From: Longicatena sp.
GTDB lineage: Bacteria > Bacillota_I > Bacilli_A > Erysipelotrichales > Erysipelotrichaceae
NCBI GenBank assembly: GCA_020025055.1
Contig: JAHHST010000032.1
Location: 1-15,795, forward strand
Length of the DNA stretch: 15,795 nucleotides
Reading direction: 5' to 3'
Shown here: piece after piece, positions 6,302-13,379 of the stretch
Numbering within the stretch: position 1 is the stretch's first letter
How the letters are laid out: each line of letters begins with the position of its first letter
The notes under the pieces: generated by a model
Told to the model about the DNA's origin: nothing
Seen by the model: the letters and a program-made list of their open reading frames with translations, nothing else
Database searches by the model: none
Position numbers and translations under genes: made by a program

Positions 6302-6727
6302 TTATTTATCAGCGTCAACTTTTGCAGCGTTAGCAGCTTCCATCATACTTGTTAAGTTGATTGTGCATCCAGCTAATACATCATCATTTTTAGCTTTACC
6401 TTCTGCTGTTAATTCAACTTTATCTAATCCATTTTTCACAATGTAATCTTCTAAGAATTTTACTTGTTCGTCCCATTCTTTTTTGATTTTACTTGCACCG
6501 GCATTTTTCATTCCATATTTAGATCCTAATTCTTTTTTAGATTTTCCATCTTTAATTTCATCTAATGAAATTGATACAACTTTATCACCCTGTAATTCGA
6601 TTTCGGCAGTTGCATAATCTCCTTTGTCATTTTTTGCAGATTCTCCAGTTCCTTTTACTGATTCTTCTGTTTTTCCACATGCAGCTAACATCAATACTGC
6701 AGCTAATAAAACTGTCAATTTTTTCAT
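6302..6727 (-). CDS. Small lipoprotein with FMN-binding-like domain (paralogue 1)
   Basis: The 141-residue precursor has a classical lipoprotein signal peptide (two Lys, hydrophobic core, lipobox LAAC with Cys17) and a mature domain starting in a low-complexity linker. The domain carries KKEWDEQVKFLEDYIV (about 82-97) and DDVLAGCTINLTSMMEA (115-131), the latter aligning with the DxxSGAT(I/S) block of FMN_bind domains with Thr122 as the candidate flavin acceptor and Cys121 replacing Ala. Similar Bacillota lipoproteins include PplA-like flavinylated proteins and pheromone-precursor lipoproteins. The start follows AAAGGAG at 7-base spacing. It is a single-gene unit with promoter at 6791-6819 and terminator at 6260-6289. 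The function as an extracytoplasmic electron carrier is inferred. Confidence 0.8.
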   Translation of the reverse strand: MKKLTVLLAAVLMLAACGKTEESVKGTGESAKNDKGDYATAEIELQGDKVVSISLDEIKDGKSKKELGSKYGMKNAGASKIKKEWDEQVKFLEDYIVKNGLDKVELTAEGKAKNDDVLAGCTINLTSMMEAANAAKVDADK

Positions 6728-6790
6728 TTAATTTTCTCCTTTATTAGTAATATATATTTCCGTATTTAAACTTCTTTATATTACTTCATC

Positions 6791-6819
6791 ATTTTAACAA
6801 ATACACAAACGCTTAGCAA
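6791..6819 (-). promoter_or_regulatory. Sigma-A-type promoter for lipoprotein gene 1
   Basis: The minus strand reads TTGCTA, 17 bases, TAAAAT, giving a leader of about 55 bases to the ATG at 6727. Both hexamers are one or two mismatches from consensus. Confidence 0.5.
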
Positions 6820-6841
6820 CAGTTTTGTATATTTTTTTCAT

Positions 6842-8323
6842 TTAAAACTCCATGATTGCATTCACAGCTTTTTTCCATCCATTCAAGTGCTGTATACGTG
6901 AAGTTTCCTCCATTGATGGTTGAAATGTGCGTGCAATTTGAAATTGTTCTTTAATCTCTCCTTTTGACTTCCAAAATCCTACTGCAAGTCCAGCTAAATA
7001 AGCAGCTCCAAGAGCTGTAGTTTCGCTTATATTGGAGCGTACGACCTCTGTATTTAATATATCGCTTTGAAACTGTAACAAAAAATTATTCTTACTTGCT
7101 CCACCATCGACTAGCATTTTTTCAATTTTCAATCCACTATCTTCTTGCATTGCAAATACAACATCACTTGTTTGATATGCCAAAGATTCTACGGTTGCAC
7201 GTATAATATGGTTTTGCGTTGTTCCCCTAGTAAGCCCTAAAATTCCACCTTTTACTTTTGGTTTCCAATAAGGAGCCCCTAATCCAGTAAATGATGGAAC
7301 AACATATACTCCTTCACAACTAGATATACTCATTGCTCTTTGTTCGCTTTCTGAACTCTTCGATATAATTGATAAACTATCACGCAACCATTGAATCGCT
7401 GCTCCAGCAACAAAAACACTACCTTCTAATATATAATCGCATATCCCATTAATTCTCCAACCAACACAAGTCACTAGTCCATTACGTGAATGAATAATTT
7501 TATCTTTTGTATTCATCAAAAGGAAACATCCAGTTCCATAAGTGTTTTTTACATTTCCAGCTTCAAAACATGTTTGACCAAATAATGCAGCCTGCTGATC
7601 ACCTACAAGCGATGCAATTGGAATTGGATGATCAAACAATCCCTCTGTATATCCATAAACCTCACTTGTATCTCTTATTTCGGGTAACATACAACGAGGT
7701 ACATTCCACAATGTCAACAATTCATCATCATATTCTAATGTTTTTAAATTCATCAACATCGTTCTTGATACATTAGACACATCACTCATATGTTTTTTTC
7801 CGTTTGTCATTTTCCATAATAACCATGTATCCATTGTTCCAAACAATAATTCTCCATTTTCTGCTCGTTTTTGTGCTCCATCTACATGATCTAAAATATA
7901 TCGAATTTTACTCGCTGAAAAATATGGATCTAAAAGTAATCCTGTTTTTTCTTTAATTTTATCTTCAAACCCTCTTTTTTTTAAATCCTCACAATAAGAA
8001 TTACTCTGTCTTGATTGCCATACAATCGCATTATAGATTGGCATTCCTGTCTCTTTATCCCATACAACCGTTGTTTCCCTTTGATTCGTTATTCCAATAC
8101 CTACAACTTGAGAATCTTTAATTCCAGTTTTAGCTAAAACTTCAAACATCACTCCAACGCAACTAGCCCATATATCATTTGCATTTTGTTCTACCCATCC
8201 TGGTTGTGGATAATAATTGTCTAATTCTTTTTGTGCTATTCCTATAATATTACTCTCATGATCAAAAAGAATAGCTCTTGTACTTGTTGTTCCTTGATCA
8301 ATTGCAAGAATATATTTTTGCAT
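6842..8323 (-). CDS. glpK: Glycerol kinase
   Basis: This 493-residue FGGY-family kinase phosphorylates glycerol to sn-glycerol 3-phosphate. Full-length landmarks are present: AIDQGTTSTRAILFD near the start, GWVEQNANDIW, GITNQRETTVVWDKETG, the catalytic-Asp block GDQQAALFGQ, GTGCFLLMNT, PSFTGLGAPYW and DGGASKNNFL. The start follows AGGAGGG at 5-base spacing. It stands alone here, without glpF, glpD or glpO. The loop between SEVYGYT and IPIASLVGDQ appears 3-4 residues shorter than in enterococcal or bacillar GlpK, where it carries the His phosphorylated by HPr, so PTS activation may be lost; one His (DHPIPI) remains near this place. No clear cre site is seen. Confidence 0.96.
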   Translation of the reverse strand: MQKYILAIDQGTTSTRAILFDHESNIIGIAQKELDNYYPQPGWVEQNANDIWASCVGVMFEVLAKTGIKDSQVVGIGITNQRETTVVWDKETGMPIYNAIVWQSRQSNSYCEDLKKRGFEDKIKEKTGLLLDPYFSASKIRYILDHVDGAQKRAENGELLFGTMDTWLLWKMTNGKKHMSDVSNVSRTMLMNLKTLEYDDELLTLWNVPRCMLPEIRDTSEVYGYTEGLFDHPIPIASLVGDQQAALFGQTCFEAGNVKNTYGTGCFLLMNTKDKIIHSRNGLVTCVGWRINGICDYILEGSVFVAGAAIQWLRDSLSIISKSSESEQRAMSISSCEGVYVVPSFTGLGAPYWKPKVKGGILGLTRGTTQNHIIRATVESLAYQTSDVVFAMQEDSGLKIEKMLVDGGASKNNFLLQFQSDILNTEVVRSNISETTALGAAYLAGLAVGFWKSKGEIKEQFQIARTFQPSMEETSRIQHLNGWKKAVNAIMEF

Positions 8324-8347
8324 AAAATCCCTCCTGCTCTTTTTCTT

Positions 8348-8356
8348 ATTATAGCA
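8348..8356 (-). promoter_or_regulatory. Extended -10 promoter element for glpK
   Basis: The minus strand reads TGCTATAAT, a consensus -10 with the TGN extension, 24 bases before the glpK ATG. The -35 region is poor, as is common for extended -10 promoters. Confidence 0.45.
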
Positions 8357-8380
8357 TTTATAAACCTTCTTTACTATACA

Positions 8381-8403
8381 AAAAAGTGCCTATAAAAGGC
8401 ACT
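8381..8403 (-). terminator. Rho-independent terminator at the end of the ABC permease relic
   Basis: On the minus strand AGTGCC pairs with GGCACT around a short loop and is followed by six Ts. The stop codon of the relic (8404-8402) overlaps the stem. Confidence 0.8.
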
Positions 8404-9480
8404 AAATACTATCTTTACGTAACGTATCTATTACATTATGTTGTTCTATTTTTCTAAGAGCCACCCACATAATACTAGTTACTAAAAGACATAGGATAAG
8501 CATTGTAATTCCTATTCCAATCCATGGAATATAGATTTGATTTTCAAATGAAGTCGCAAACATTTTAGATAACAAAACTGCAACTATAATAGAAATTATT
8601 CCTCCATAAGCACATGTCTTCACACTATAAAATAATCCCTCGTACAGTATCATTCGATGTAATTGCTTTCTTGTAGTACCCATACAATTCAACATAGCAA
8701 ATTCCCTCGCCTTTAATTAAACACTTGTAAAAACAATATTGATAACATTCGTACAAGCAATTAAAATTAACATTCCAACAAAACCACAAAGTCCAAATAT
8801 GAATAGGCTTGATTTCTCTTTCATTCTTCTATTATTTTTAGCAATATTATTGATAAAAACATCTTCTAATTTCAATTGTTCTAATTCTTTTTCTAATTGT
8901 CCATACTGTTGACTTTTATAACATACTTCAATGTTTTCAAAAATACTTTCTTCTTTTTGTTTTTGATTATAAATCATTTTATTTACAGTTTGAAAAGGAA
9001 CAATTAAATAAACTACATCATTTGTTTCACACACCTTGAATGCAGGCTCTATCATCGTATTTTTCATAATATAAATTTGTGATGACAACGCCTTATGTTC
9101 CTCGTAATTTTTATGTTGAAAATATATCTTAAAATTCTTCATTTTATTATGATTCATCCACATTATTTTACGAATTCGATCTTCAATTTTTATAGGACGA
9201 TTAACCAAAATATATCCATTCTTCTTTTTCAATTCATCAATAGATATCCCTAGCTCTTTACAATAAAGTAATAATTCTTGATCTTGTACACCAACCACTC
9301 TAAGATTATTCAATTGAATTTGATCCAATAGACCATTTTTTTGATAAATTTTCCAATACATCTTTTCCTTCATCACTAATAAATTGTTTCCAATGTATCT
9401 TATAATTTGCGGTTAAAAACATATGCATTTCATCAGCATAAGAAACTTGTTTATACCTTTCTAAAATTATAATAAGTATA
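8402..9480 (-). pseudogene. FtsX-like ABC transporter permease, 5'-truncated, frameshifted and with an internal stop
   Basis: Three pieces form the C-terminal part of one permease. From about 9480 to 9343 the frame encodes ERYKQVSYADEMHMFLTANY and DEGKDVLENLSK. At a 7-base homopolymer (9336-9342) one extra A shifts it to GLLDQIQLNNLRVVGVQDQE, the start of the large extracytoplasmic domain. That frame runs through a membrane segment near CGFVGMLILIACTNVINIVF and meets TAA at 8719-8717. The same frame then continues LKAREFAMLNCMGTTRKQL, the conserved cytosolic loop of FtsX/MacB-type permeases, and ends with two membrane segments. The N-terminal membrane segment is missing, cut near the MATE terminator, and no ATPase gene is adjacent. 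The gene is clearly dead; the substrate is unknown. Confidence 0.8.
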
Positions 9481-9482
9481 CT

Positions 9483-9523
9483 AAAAAAGTCATACTTACG
9501 TCTATAAAGATACGAAGTATGAC
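9483..9523 (-). terminator. Rho-independent terminator of the MATE gene
   Basis: On the minus strand GTCATACTT (9523-9515) pairs perfectly with AAGTATGAC (9497-9489) and is followed by six Ts. It starts 14 bases after the stop codon at 9538. Confidence 0.85.
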
Positions 9524-9537
9524 AATTTTGTCACTTA

Positions 9538-10890
9538 TTATGATTTTCCTAATAAAATAATATCATGATTCGAAATATAACGATACATGAAAAAAGCTAC
9601 GATTGCTGCTACTGATTCTGCAATGATAAAACTAAACCATATTCCATATAATCCAAATGAACCTGATAGTATATAAGATAATGGTAAAGTAATTACACAT
9701 TGTCTTAATAAAAATATGCATAATGCATGAAAACCTAATCCCATTGCTTGAAAAAGCGTTGGAAAAACAAATCCAAAAGCTGCAGGTATGAAACTAATTG
9801 CAATAATACGTAATGCTGGCACACCAATAATTAACATCGCATCATTGGCTTCAAATAACAATAACAATTGTTTTGGAATTCCTTCAAATAATCCAACACC
9901 AATAAGCATAATAACGCTTGCTACCATTAGAGAATATTTTAAAGTATCATGCAAACGCTTTGAATATTTTGCTCCGTAGTTATAACTTAAAATAGGCATA
10001 GCTCCTTGAGATAATCCACTTGTTGGCATAAAAACAAATGTCTGTAATTTAAAGAAAACACCAAATACTGCAACTGCAGCATTTGAAAACTGAATTAAGA
10101 TGGTATTCAACCCCATTACTAATACGCTGTTTAAAGCATTCATACAAGCATTAGGAATTCCTACTGATAATATCCGTTTTATACAAGTAAAGCTAAACTG
10201 AAAATGTTTAAAATCAACTTGTACATCATGTTCTTGACTCAATAAAACATAAAATGATAAACACATTGAAAATATTTGTGCTGTTACTGTAGCAATCGCA
10301 GCGCCCTTAACTCCCATTGCTGGAAAACCAAACAATCCAAAAATTAAAATTGGATCTAGTATAATATTACTAATTGCTCCTACTGCTTGAATTGCCATTG
10401 GAAAAATCATTTTTCCTGTAGATTGAAATACTTTTTCAACACAAATGTGAAATAATATACCAAAACTAAAAATTACACATATATATGTATAACTGCAACT
10501 TTGTTGATAAATCATAGCATCATTTGTGAACATATGAAAGAAAGTAGGTATGGTAATATATCCAAATATCAAAAATAAAACATATCCAAAAAATGATAAT
10601 AAAAGCCCGTGTAAAACAGCACTATTCGCCTCTTTTTGTTGATGTTCGCCTAATTTTCTTGCAATATAAGAATTTACCCCTACTCCAATTCCTACCGATA
10701 CTGCAATAATTAATGATTGTATTGGAAACGCTAAAGAAACCGCCGTTAACGCATCCTCTCCAAGTTTTGCAACAAACATACTATCGACAATATTATAAAG
10801 TGATTGGATCAACATACTAATCATTGGTGGTATTGACATTGAAATTAGCAAAGGAAACACTGGTTTTACTCCCATTTTATTTTTTTCCAT
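9538..10890 (-). CDS. MATE family multidrug/metabolite efflux transporter
   Basis: This 450-residue integral membrane protein with about 12 hydrophobic segments belongs to the MATE family (NorM/DinF/MepA-like), which exports cationic drugs or metabolites in exchange for Na+ or H+. Typical blocks appear in both halves: PPMISMLIQSLYNIVDSMFVAKLGEDALTA is near the start, with IGVGVNSYIARKLGE at about 70-84, and the second half has VFGVFFKLQTF and GLSQGAMPILSYNYGAK. The length is normal. The ATG follows AAGGAGGG. The gene lies downstream of a MocR-type regulator in the same direction but has its own likely promoter and a folded leader (10912-10961). Substrate and regulation are not readable from the protein alone. 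Confidence 0.93.
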   Translation of the reverse strand: MEKNKMGVKPVFPLLISMSIPPMISMLIQSLYNIVDSMFVAKLGEDALTAVSLAFPIQSLIIAVSVGIGVGVNSYIARKLGEHQQKEANSAVLHGLLLSFFGYVLFLIFGYITIPTFFHMFTNDAMIYQQSCSYTYICVIFSFGILFHICVEKVFQSTGKMIFPMAIQAVGAISNIILDPILIFGLFGFPAMGVKGAAIATVTAQIFSMCLSFYVLLSQEHDVQVDFKHFQFSFTCIKRILSVGIPNACMNALNSVLVMGLNTILIQFSNAAVAVFGVFFKLQTFVFMPTSGLSQGAMPILSYNYGAKYSKRLHDTLKYSLMVASVIMLIGVGLFEGIPKQLLLLFEANDAMLIIGVPALRIIAISFIPAAFGFVFPTLFQAMGLGFHALCIFLLRQCVITLPLSYILSGSFGLYGIWFSFIIAESVAAIVAFFMYRYISNHDIILLGKS

Positions 10891-10978
10891 AAGCCCTCCT
10901 TTTCAATAGAAAACCTCCATTCGTCTGATTTGGTAACATAAAATCAGCAAAAATGGAGGTTAAAAACCTATCGTTCAT
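10877..10978 (-). CDS. Possible 33-residue leader peptide upstream of the MATE gene
   Basis: An ATG at 10978 opens a 33-codon frame across the whole hairpin leader. The product starts MNDRFLTSIFADFMLPN and ends KRRAYGKK, stopping at TAA 10879-10877 and so overlapping the MATE start by 14 bp. The predicted transcription start falls within a base or two of this ATG, so translation would be leaderless or nearly so; no good ribosome-binding site is present. It may be a regulatory leader ORF or simply an open frame by chance within a structured RNA. Confidence 0.3.
   Translation of the reverse strand: MNDRFLTSIFADFMLPNQTNGGFLLKRRAYGKK
10912..10961 (-). promoter_or_regulatory. Nested hairpin RNA leader of the MATE gene
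   Basis: The outer stem AACCTCCAT (10961-10953) pairs perfectly with ATGGAGGTT (10920-10912). Inside it CTGATTT (10947-10941) pairs with AAATCAG (10931-10925), leaving a TTTTG/ACGA internal loop and a 9-base apical loop. The 5' arm contains CCTCC, which could pair either with its stem partner or with the MATE ribosome-binding site AAGGAGGG about 12 bases downstream. This layout suits translation control. I cannot match it with confidence to a named riboswitch. Confidence 0.6.
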
Positions 10979-10983
10979 CTTAT

Positions 10984-11012
10984 ATATTACAATACTCCTT
11001 TTTATTAAGCAA
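10984..11012 (-). promoter_or_regulatory. Likely promoter of the MATE gene
   Basis: The minus strand reads TTGCTT, 17 bases, TAATAT, with the -35 overlapping the end of the MocR gene. It would start transcription near 10978, directly before the hairpin leader. Confidence 0.5.
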
Positions 11013-12366
11013 TATTTTCTTTTATAATCTTACTTAATAAACAAATACCTTCTTCCATACAATCCTCTTCAATTGCAGCAAAAGACAACATTAATTTTTT
11101 ATTATCTGTAATGGTACATGCAATTTGTTCTCTTTTTAAGCTTTTAGTTAGTCGTATAATATCCATTTCTTTAAAATCTAATATAAATTGTAACGATGCT
11201 TCTTCTAATATATATGGTATGTCAGAAAAATATCTATTCATAAGTACTTCCATCTTTCGACATTTCTTTTCATACTTCTTAGTTAATCGTTTTACATGTC
11301 TTTCTAAGTGCCCATCCATCATATAACGAGCAAGTGCTAATTGTTCTATTTTACTAGAAGTTGGAGCATACTCATCTTTAACATTCTTATATATATTAGA
11401 CATTTCTTTTGTTAAAACCAAATAGCTAATACGTAATGAAGGTAACAACAATCGTGAAAAAGACCCAATATAAAATACATGTTCTCCCATATCAAATCCT
11501 TGCATAGCACTTTTTACTTTACTAACATACCGAAGCTCTCCATTGTGATCGTCTTCAATAATATAACTATTTGTTTCTTTTGCCCATTGAATCAATTCTA
11601 CTTTTTTTTGTTTTGATAACGGTTGATGATATTTCCCTTGCGAACCTGCATTAATATATAGTAAGCGAATTTTTTTCTCTTTTAATTCACGAATAGATAC
11701 TCCGTCTTCATACAATGTTAAATTTGATATTTTAAAATCATAATCTTTAAATACTTTTCTAGCTTGCACATAACTTTCTTCTTCCATACCGACATGCAAA
11801 GAATGCGGTAATAATCCACATAATATATAAAGCAACGACTGAAAACTAGCCCCTACAATAATGTCATCCACATTACATAAAACTCCACGGACAGAGTATG
11901 CATATTGCTGTAAAGCTGTTCGTAATGTCAATTCTCCTTGAGCATTTCCATATGTCGTAATTTCTGAATAATTTTCTAAGACTTCTTTAATATATTTTTT
12001 CCATAATCTACAATCAAACATATGTACATCAATATTTTCACTACGAAAATCGAATCGAATTGTCTCTTCTATAATTTTCGCTGGTTCTCGAAATTCATTT
12101 CTAATTTTTATTTGTTCTTTATCTGCATCAACAAAATATCCAGACTGTGGTTTTGAAATTATATATCCTTCATCAACAAGTTTTTCATATGCTTTTTCAA
12201 TACTAGTTTTTGATACTTTAAAAAGTTTCTCACTTTTTCGTATACTTGGCAGTTTTTCTCCTTTTATTAAATATCCCTTTTCAATATCTTCTTTTAATTT
12301 CTCATATACTTGTACATATAACAAATTTCTAGATTCTTTTACAAATGTGCTTGTTTTGATTTCCAT
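11005..12366 (-). CDS. MocR/PdxR-type GntR regulator with aminotransferase-like domain lacking the PLP lysine
   Basis: The 453-residue protein joins a GntR winged helix (about residues 13-80: GEKLPSIRKSEKLFKVSKTS, KLVDEGYIISKPQSGYFV) to a class I aminotransferase fold. Landmarks of the latter are GNAQGELTLRTAL, VGASFQSLLYIL, IIEDDHNGELRY with the Asp that would contact the PLP ring nitrogen, and YIGSFSRLLLPSLRISYLVL. In the last block MocR proteins and aminotransferases have FSK, whose Lys forms the Schiff base; here it is Arg305 (codon CGA, 11454-11452). The protein may bind PLP non-covalently, another ligand, or none. It precedes the MATE gene, a plausible target, and is 43 bp downstream of the glycosylase gene. 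Its ribosome-binding site is weak. Confidence 0.9.
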   Translation of the reverse strand: MEIKTSTFVKESRNLLYVQVYEKLKEDIEKGYLIKGEKLPSIRKSEKLFKVSKTSIEKAYEKLVDEGYIISKPQSGYFVDADKEQIKIRNEFREPAKIIEETIRFDFRSENIDVHMFDCRLWKKYIKEVLENYSEITTYGNAQGELTLRTALQQYAYSVRGVLCNVDDIIVGASFQSLLYILCGLLPHSLHVGMEEESYVQARKVFKDYDFKISNLTLYEDGVSIRELKEKKIRLLYINAGSQGKYHQPLSKQKKVELIQWAKETNSYIIEDDHNGELRYVSKVKSAMQGFDMGEHVFYIGSFSRLLLPSLRISYLVLTKEMSNIYKNVKDEYAPTSSKIEQLALARYMMDGHLERHVKRLTKKYEKKCRKMEVLMNRYFSDIPYILEEASLQFILDFKEMDIIRLTKSLKREQIACTITDNKKLMLSFAAIEEDCMEEGICLLSKIIKENIA

Positions 12367-12409
12367 ATCATCACCGTCATAAGTATATCATAAATTGTAT
12401 ATTCTAGTT

Positions 12410-12967
12410 TTACGATATTTTTTTATGGTGCTTAAAACAATTTTTTTCATGATGATTCATAACGCCGATTGCTTCTAAATAGGATTGCATAATAGTACTT
12501 CCTACAAAAGTCATCCCTCGTTGTTTTAAATCACTTGATACTTCATCTGATAATTTTGATGTAGTTGGTGCTACATCTCCATTTAAATATAAGACTTTAT
12601 GTTGGGTGAAATGCCATATATAATTTGAAAACGAACCATATTCTTCTTGGATGTTTATAAATACTTTTGCATTTACAATGCTTGCTTTAATTTTCCTTCG
12701 ATTTCGAATAATTCCTTTATTTTTCATAAGTTCCTCTATTTTAATATCATTGTAATGAGAAATTTTTTCTACATCAAAGGAATCAAATGCTTTACGAAAA
12801 TTTTGTCGTTTCTTTAAAATAGTAATCCATGACAGACCTGCTTGAAATTGTTCTAAAATTAATAGCTCAAATAATTTATGATCATCATAGACAGGAATCC
12901 CCCATTCATGATCATGATATTGTATATAAATTTCTTCATCGTTTACCCAACTACAACGCATTACCAT
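12410..12967 (-). CDS. tag: DNA-3-methyladenine glycosylase I
   Basis: This 185-residue base-excision repair enzyme removes 3-methyladenine from alkylated DNA. The TagI signatures are complete: RCSWV at the N terminus, YHDHEWGIPVYDDHKLFELL, LEQFQAGLSWITILKKR, the GIIRNRRKI block, and GDVAPTTSKLSDEVSSDLKQRGMTFVGS followed by the C-terminal zinc ligands. Zinc ligands are expected at Cys5, His18, His173 and Cys177, matching the Escherichia coli pattern including the final His-x3-Cys. I start at ATG 12967, with GAGGTGG 5 bases upstream; a start at 13000 would add 11 residues read from the hairpin before the gene, and one at 12961 is also possible. MocR follows 43 bp downstream. Confidence 0.94.
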   Translation of the reverse strand: MVMRCSWVNDEEIYIQYHDHEWGIPVYDDHKLFELLILEQFQAGLSWITILKKRQNFRKAFDSFDVEKISHYNDIKIEELMKNKGIIRNRRKIKASIVNAKVFINIQEEYGSFSNYIWHFTQHKVLYLNGDVAPTTSKLSDEVSSDLKQRGMTFVGSTIMQSYLEAIGVMNHHEKNCFKHHKKIS

Positions 12968-12989
12968 ATTTACCACCTCGAAAATCATG

Positions 12990-13014
12990 AAAGCAGCCAC
13001 ATCGTGACTGCTTT
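12990..13014 (-). terminator. Stem-loop at the end of the rnf operon
   Basis: On the minus strand AAAGCAGTCAC pairs with GTGGCTGCTTT over 11 positions (one U-G wobble) around a 3-base loop, about 40 bases after the rnfB stop and just before the tag gene. The tail is CATGATTTT, so the T-tract is weak. The wobble is a C-A mismatch on the plus strand, so minus-strand RNA is the likely folder. It may terminate rnf transcripts or attenuate read-through into tag. Confidence 0.5.
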
Positions 13015-13052
13015 GCTCTTTTATTTTAGTCTAAACTTACATACTTACAATT

Positions 13053-13361
13053 TTAAGGTTTAACCTTACAACAATTACCATCAGGTCCAGGTGTATTATT
13101 TAAATAATCTGCAATGGCTTGTTTTACATCTGGTTTACTTGGTCTACATGTTCCAACAACTGTTACTTCACCATTTACTAATGCTTCAGCAAGACCACTA
13201 CATCCAGCATATCCACAACTACCACAATTATAATTTGGTAGCATACTAGTTACTTTTTCAACACGCTCATCTGCTTCGACACTTAAAAATTTATCAGCAA
13301 TACCAAGACCTAATCCAAGAATTGCTCCTAATACTAACATCATTACAAATGCTGTTAACAT
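13053..13361 (-). CDS. rnfB: Minimal RnfB: membrane anchor plus single Fe-S domain, no ferredoxin domains
   Basis: The 102-residue protein starts with a hydrophobic helix (about 1-22) followed by the RnfB-type Fe-S domain: LPNYNCGSCGYAGCSGLAEAL then a later Cys, giving Cys46-x2-Cys49-x4-Cys54-x17-Cys72. This matches the N-terminal cluster domain of canonical RnfB. It then ends after YLNNTPGPDGNCCKVKP, where canonical RnfB continues for 100 or more residues with two or more ferredoxin-type 4Fe-4S motifs. No such motifs appear in any frame downstream, which is stop-rich. The tail has an extra Cys97-Cys98 pair. The ATG follows AAAGGGG. It is the last gene of the rnf operon. How it receives electrons without ferredoxin domains is unknown. 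Confidence 0.85.
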   Translation of the reverse strand: MLTAFVMMLVLGAILGLGLGIADKFLSVEADERVEKVTSMLPNYNCGSCGYAGCSGLAEALVNGEVTVVGTCRPSKPDVKQAIADYLNNTPGPDGNCCKVKP

Positions 13362-13379
13362 AATGTCGCATCCCCTTTC

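Noticed and set aside
9377..9537. A separate small gene between the permease relic and the MATE gene
   Set aside because: The open frame here joins the permease relic by a one-base homopolymer shift and has no start or ribosome-binding site of its own.
10912..10961. Simple terminator of the MocR gene
   Set aside because: The outer stem has a long structured interior and is followed by TTCTATTG rather than a real T-run; a promoter-like pair precedes it, so a leader fits better.
13000..13053. Frameshift hiding ferredoxin domains of RnfB
   Set aside because: The minus strand after the stop was read in all frames; it is stop-rich, has no C-x2-C-x2-C motifs, and soon enters a hairpin and the tag gene.
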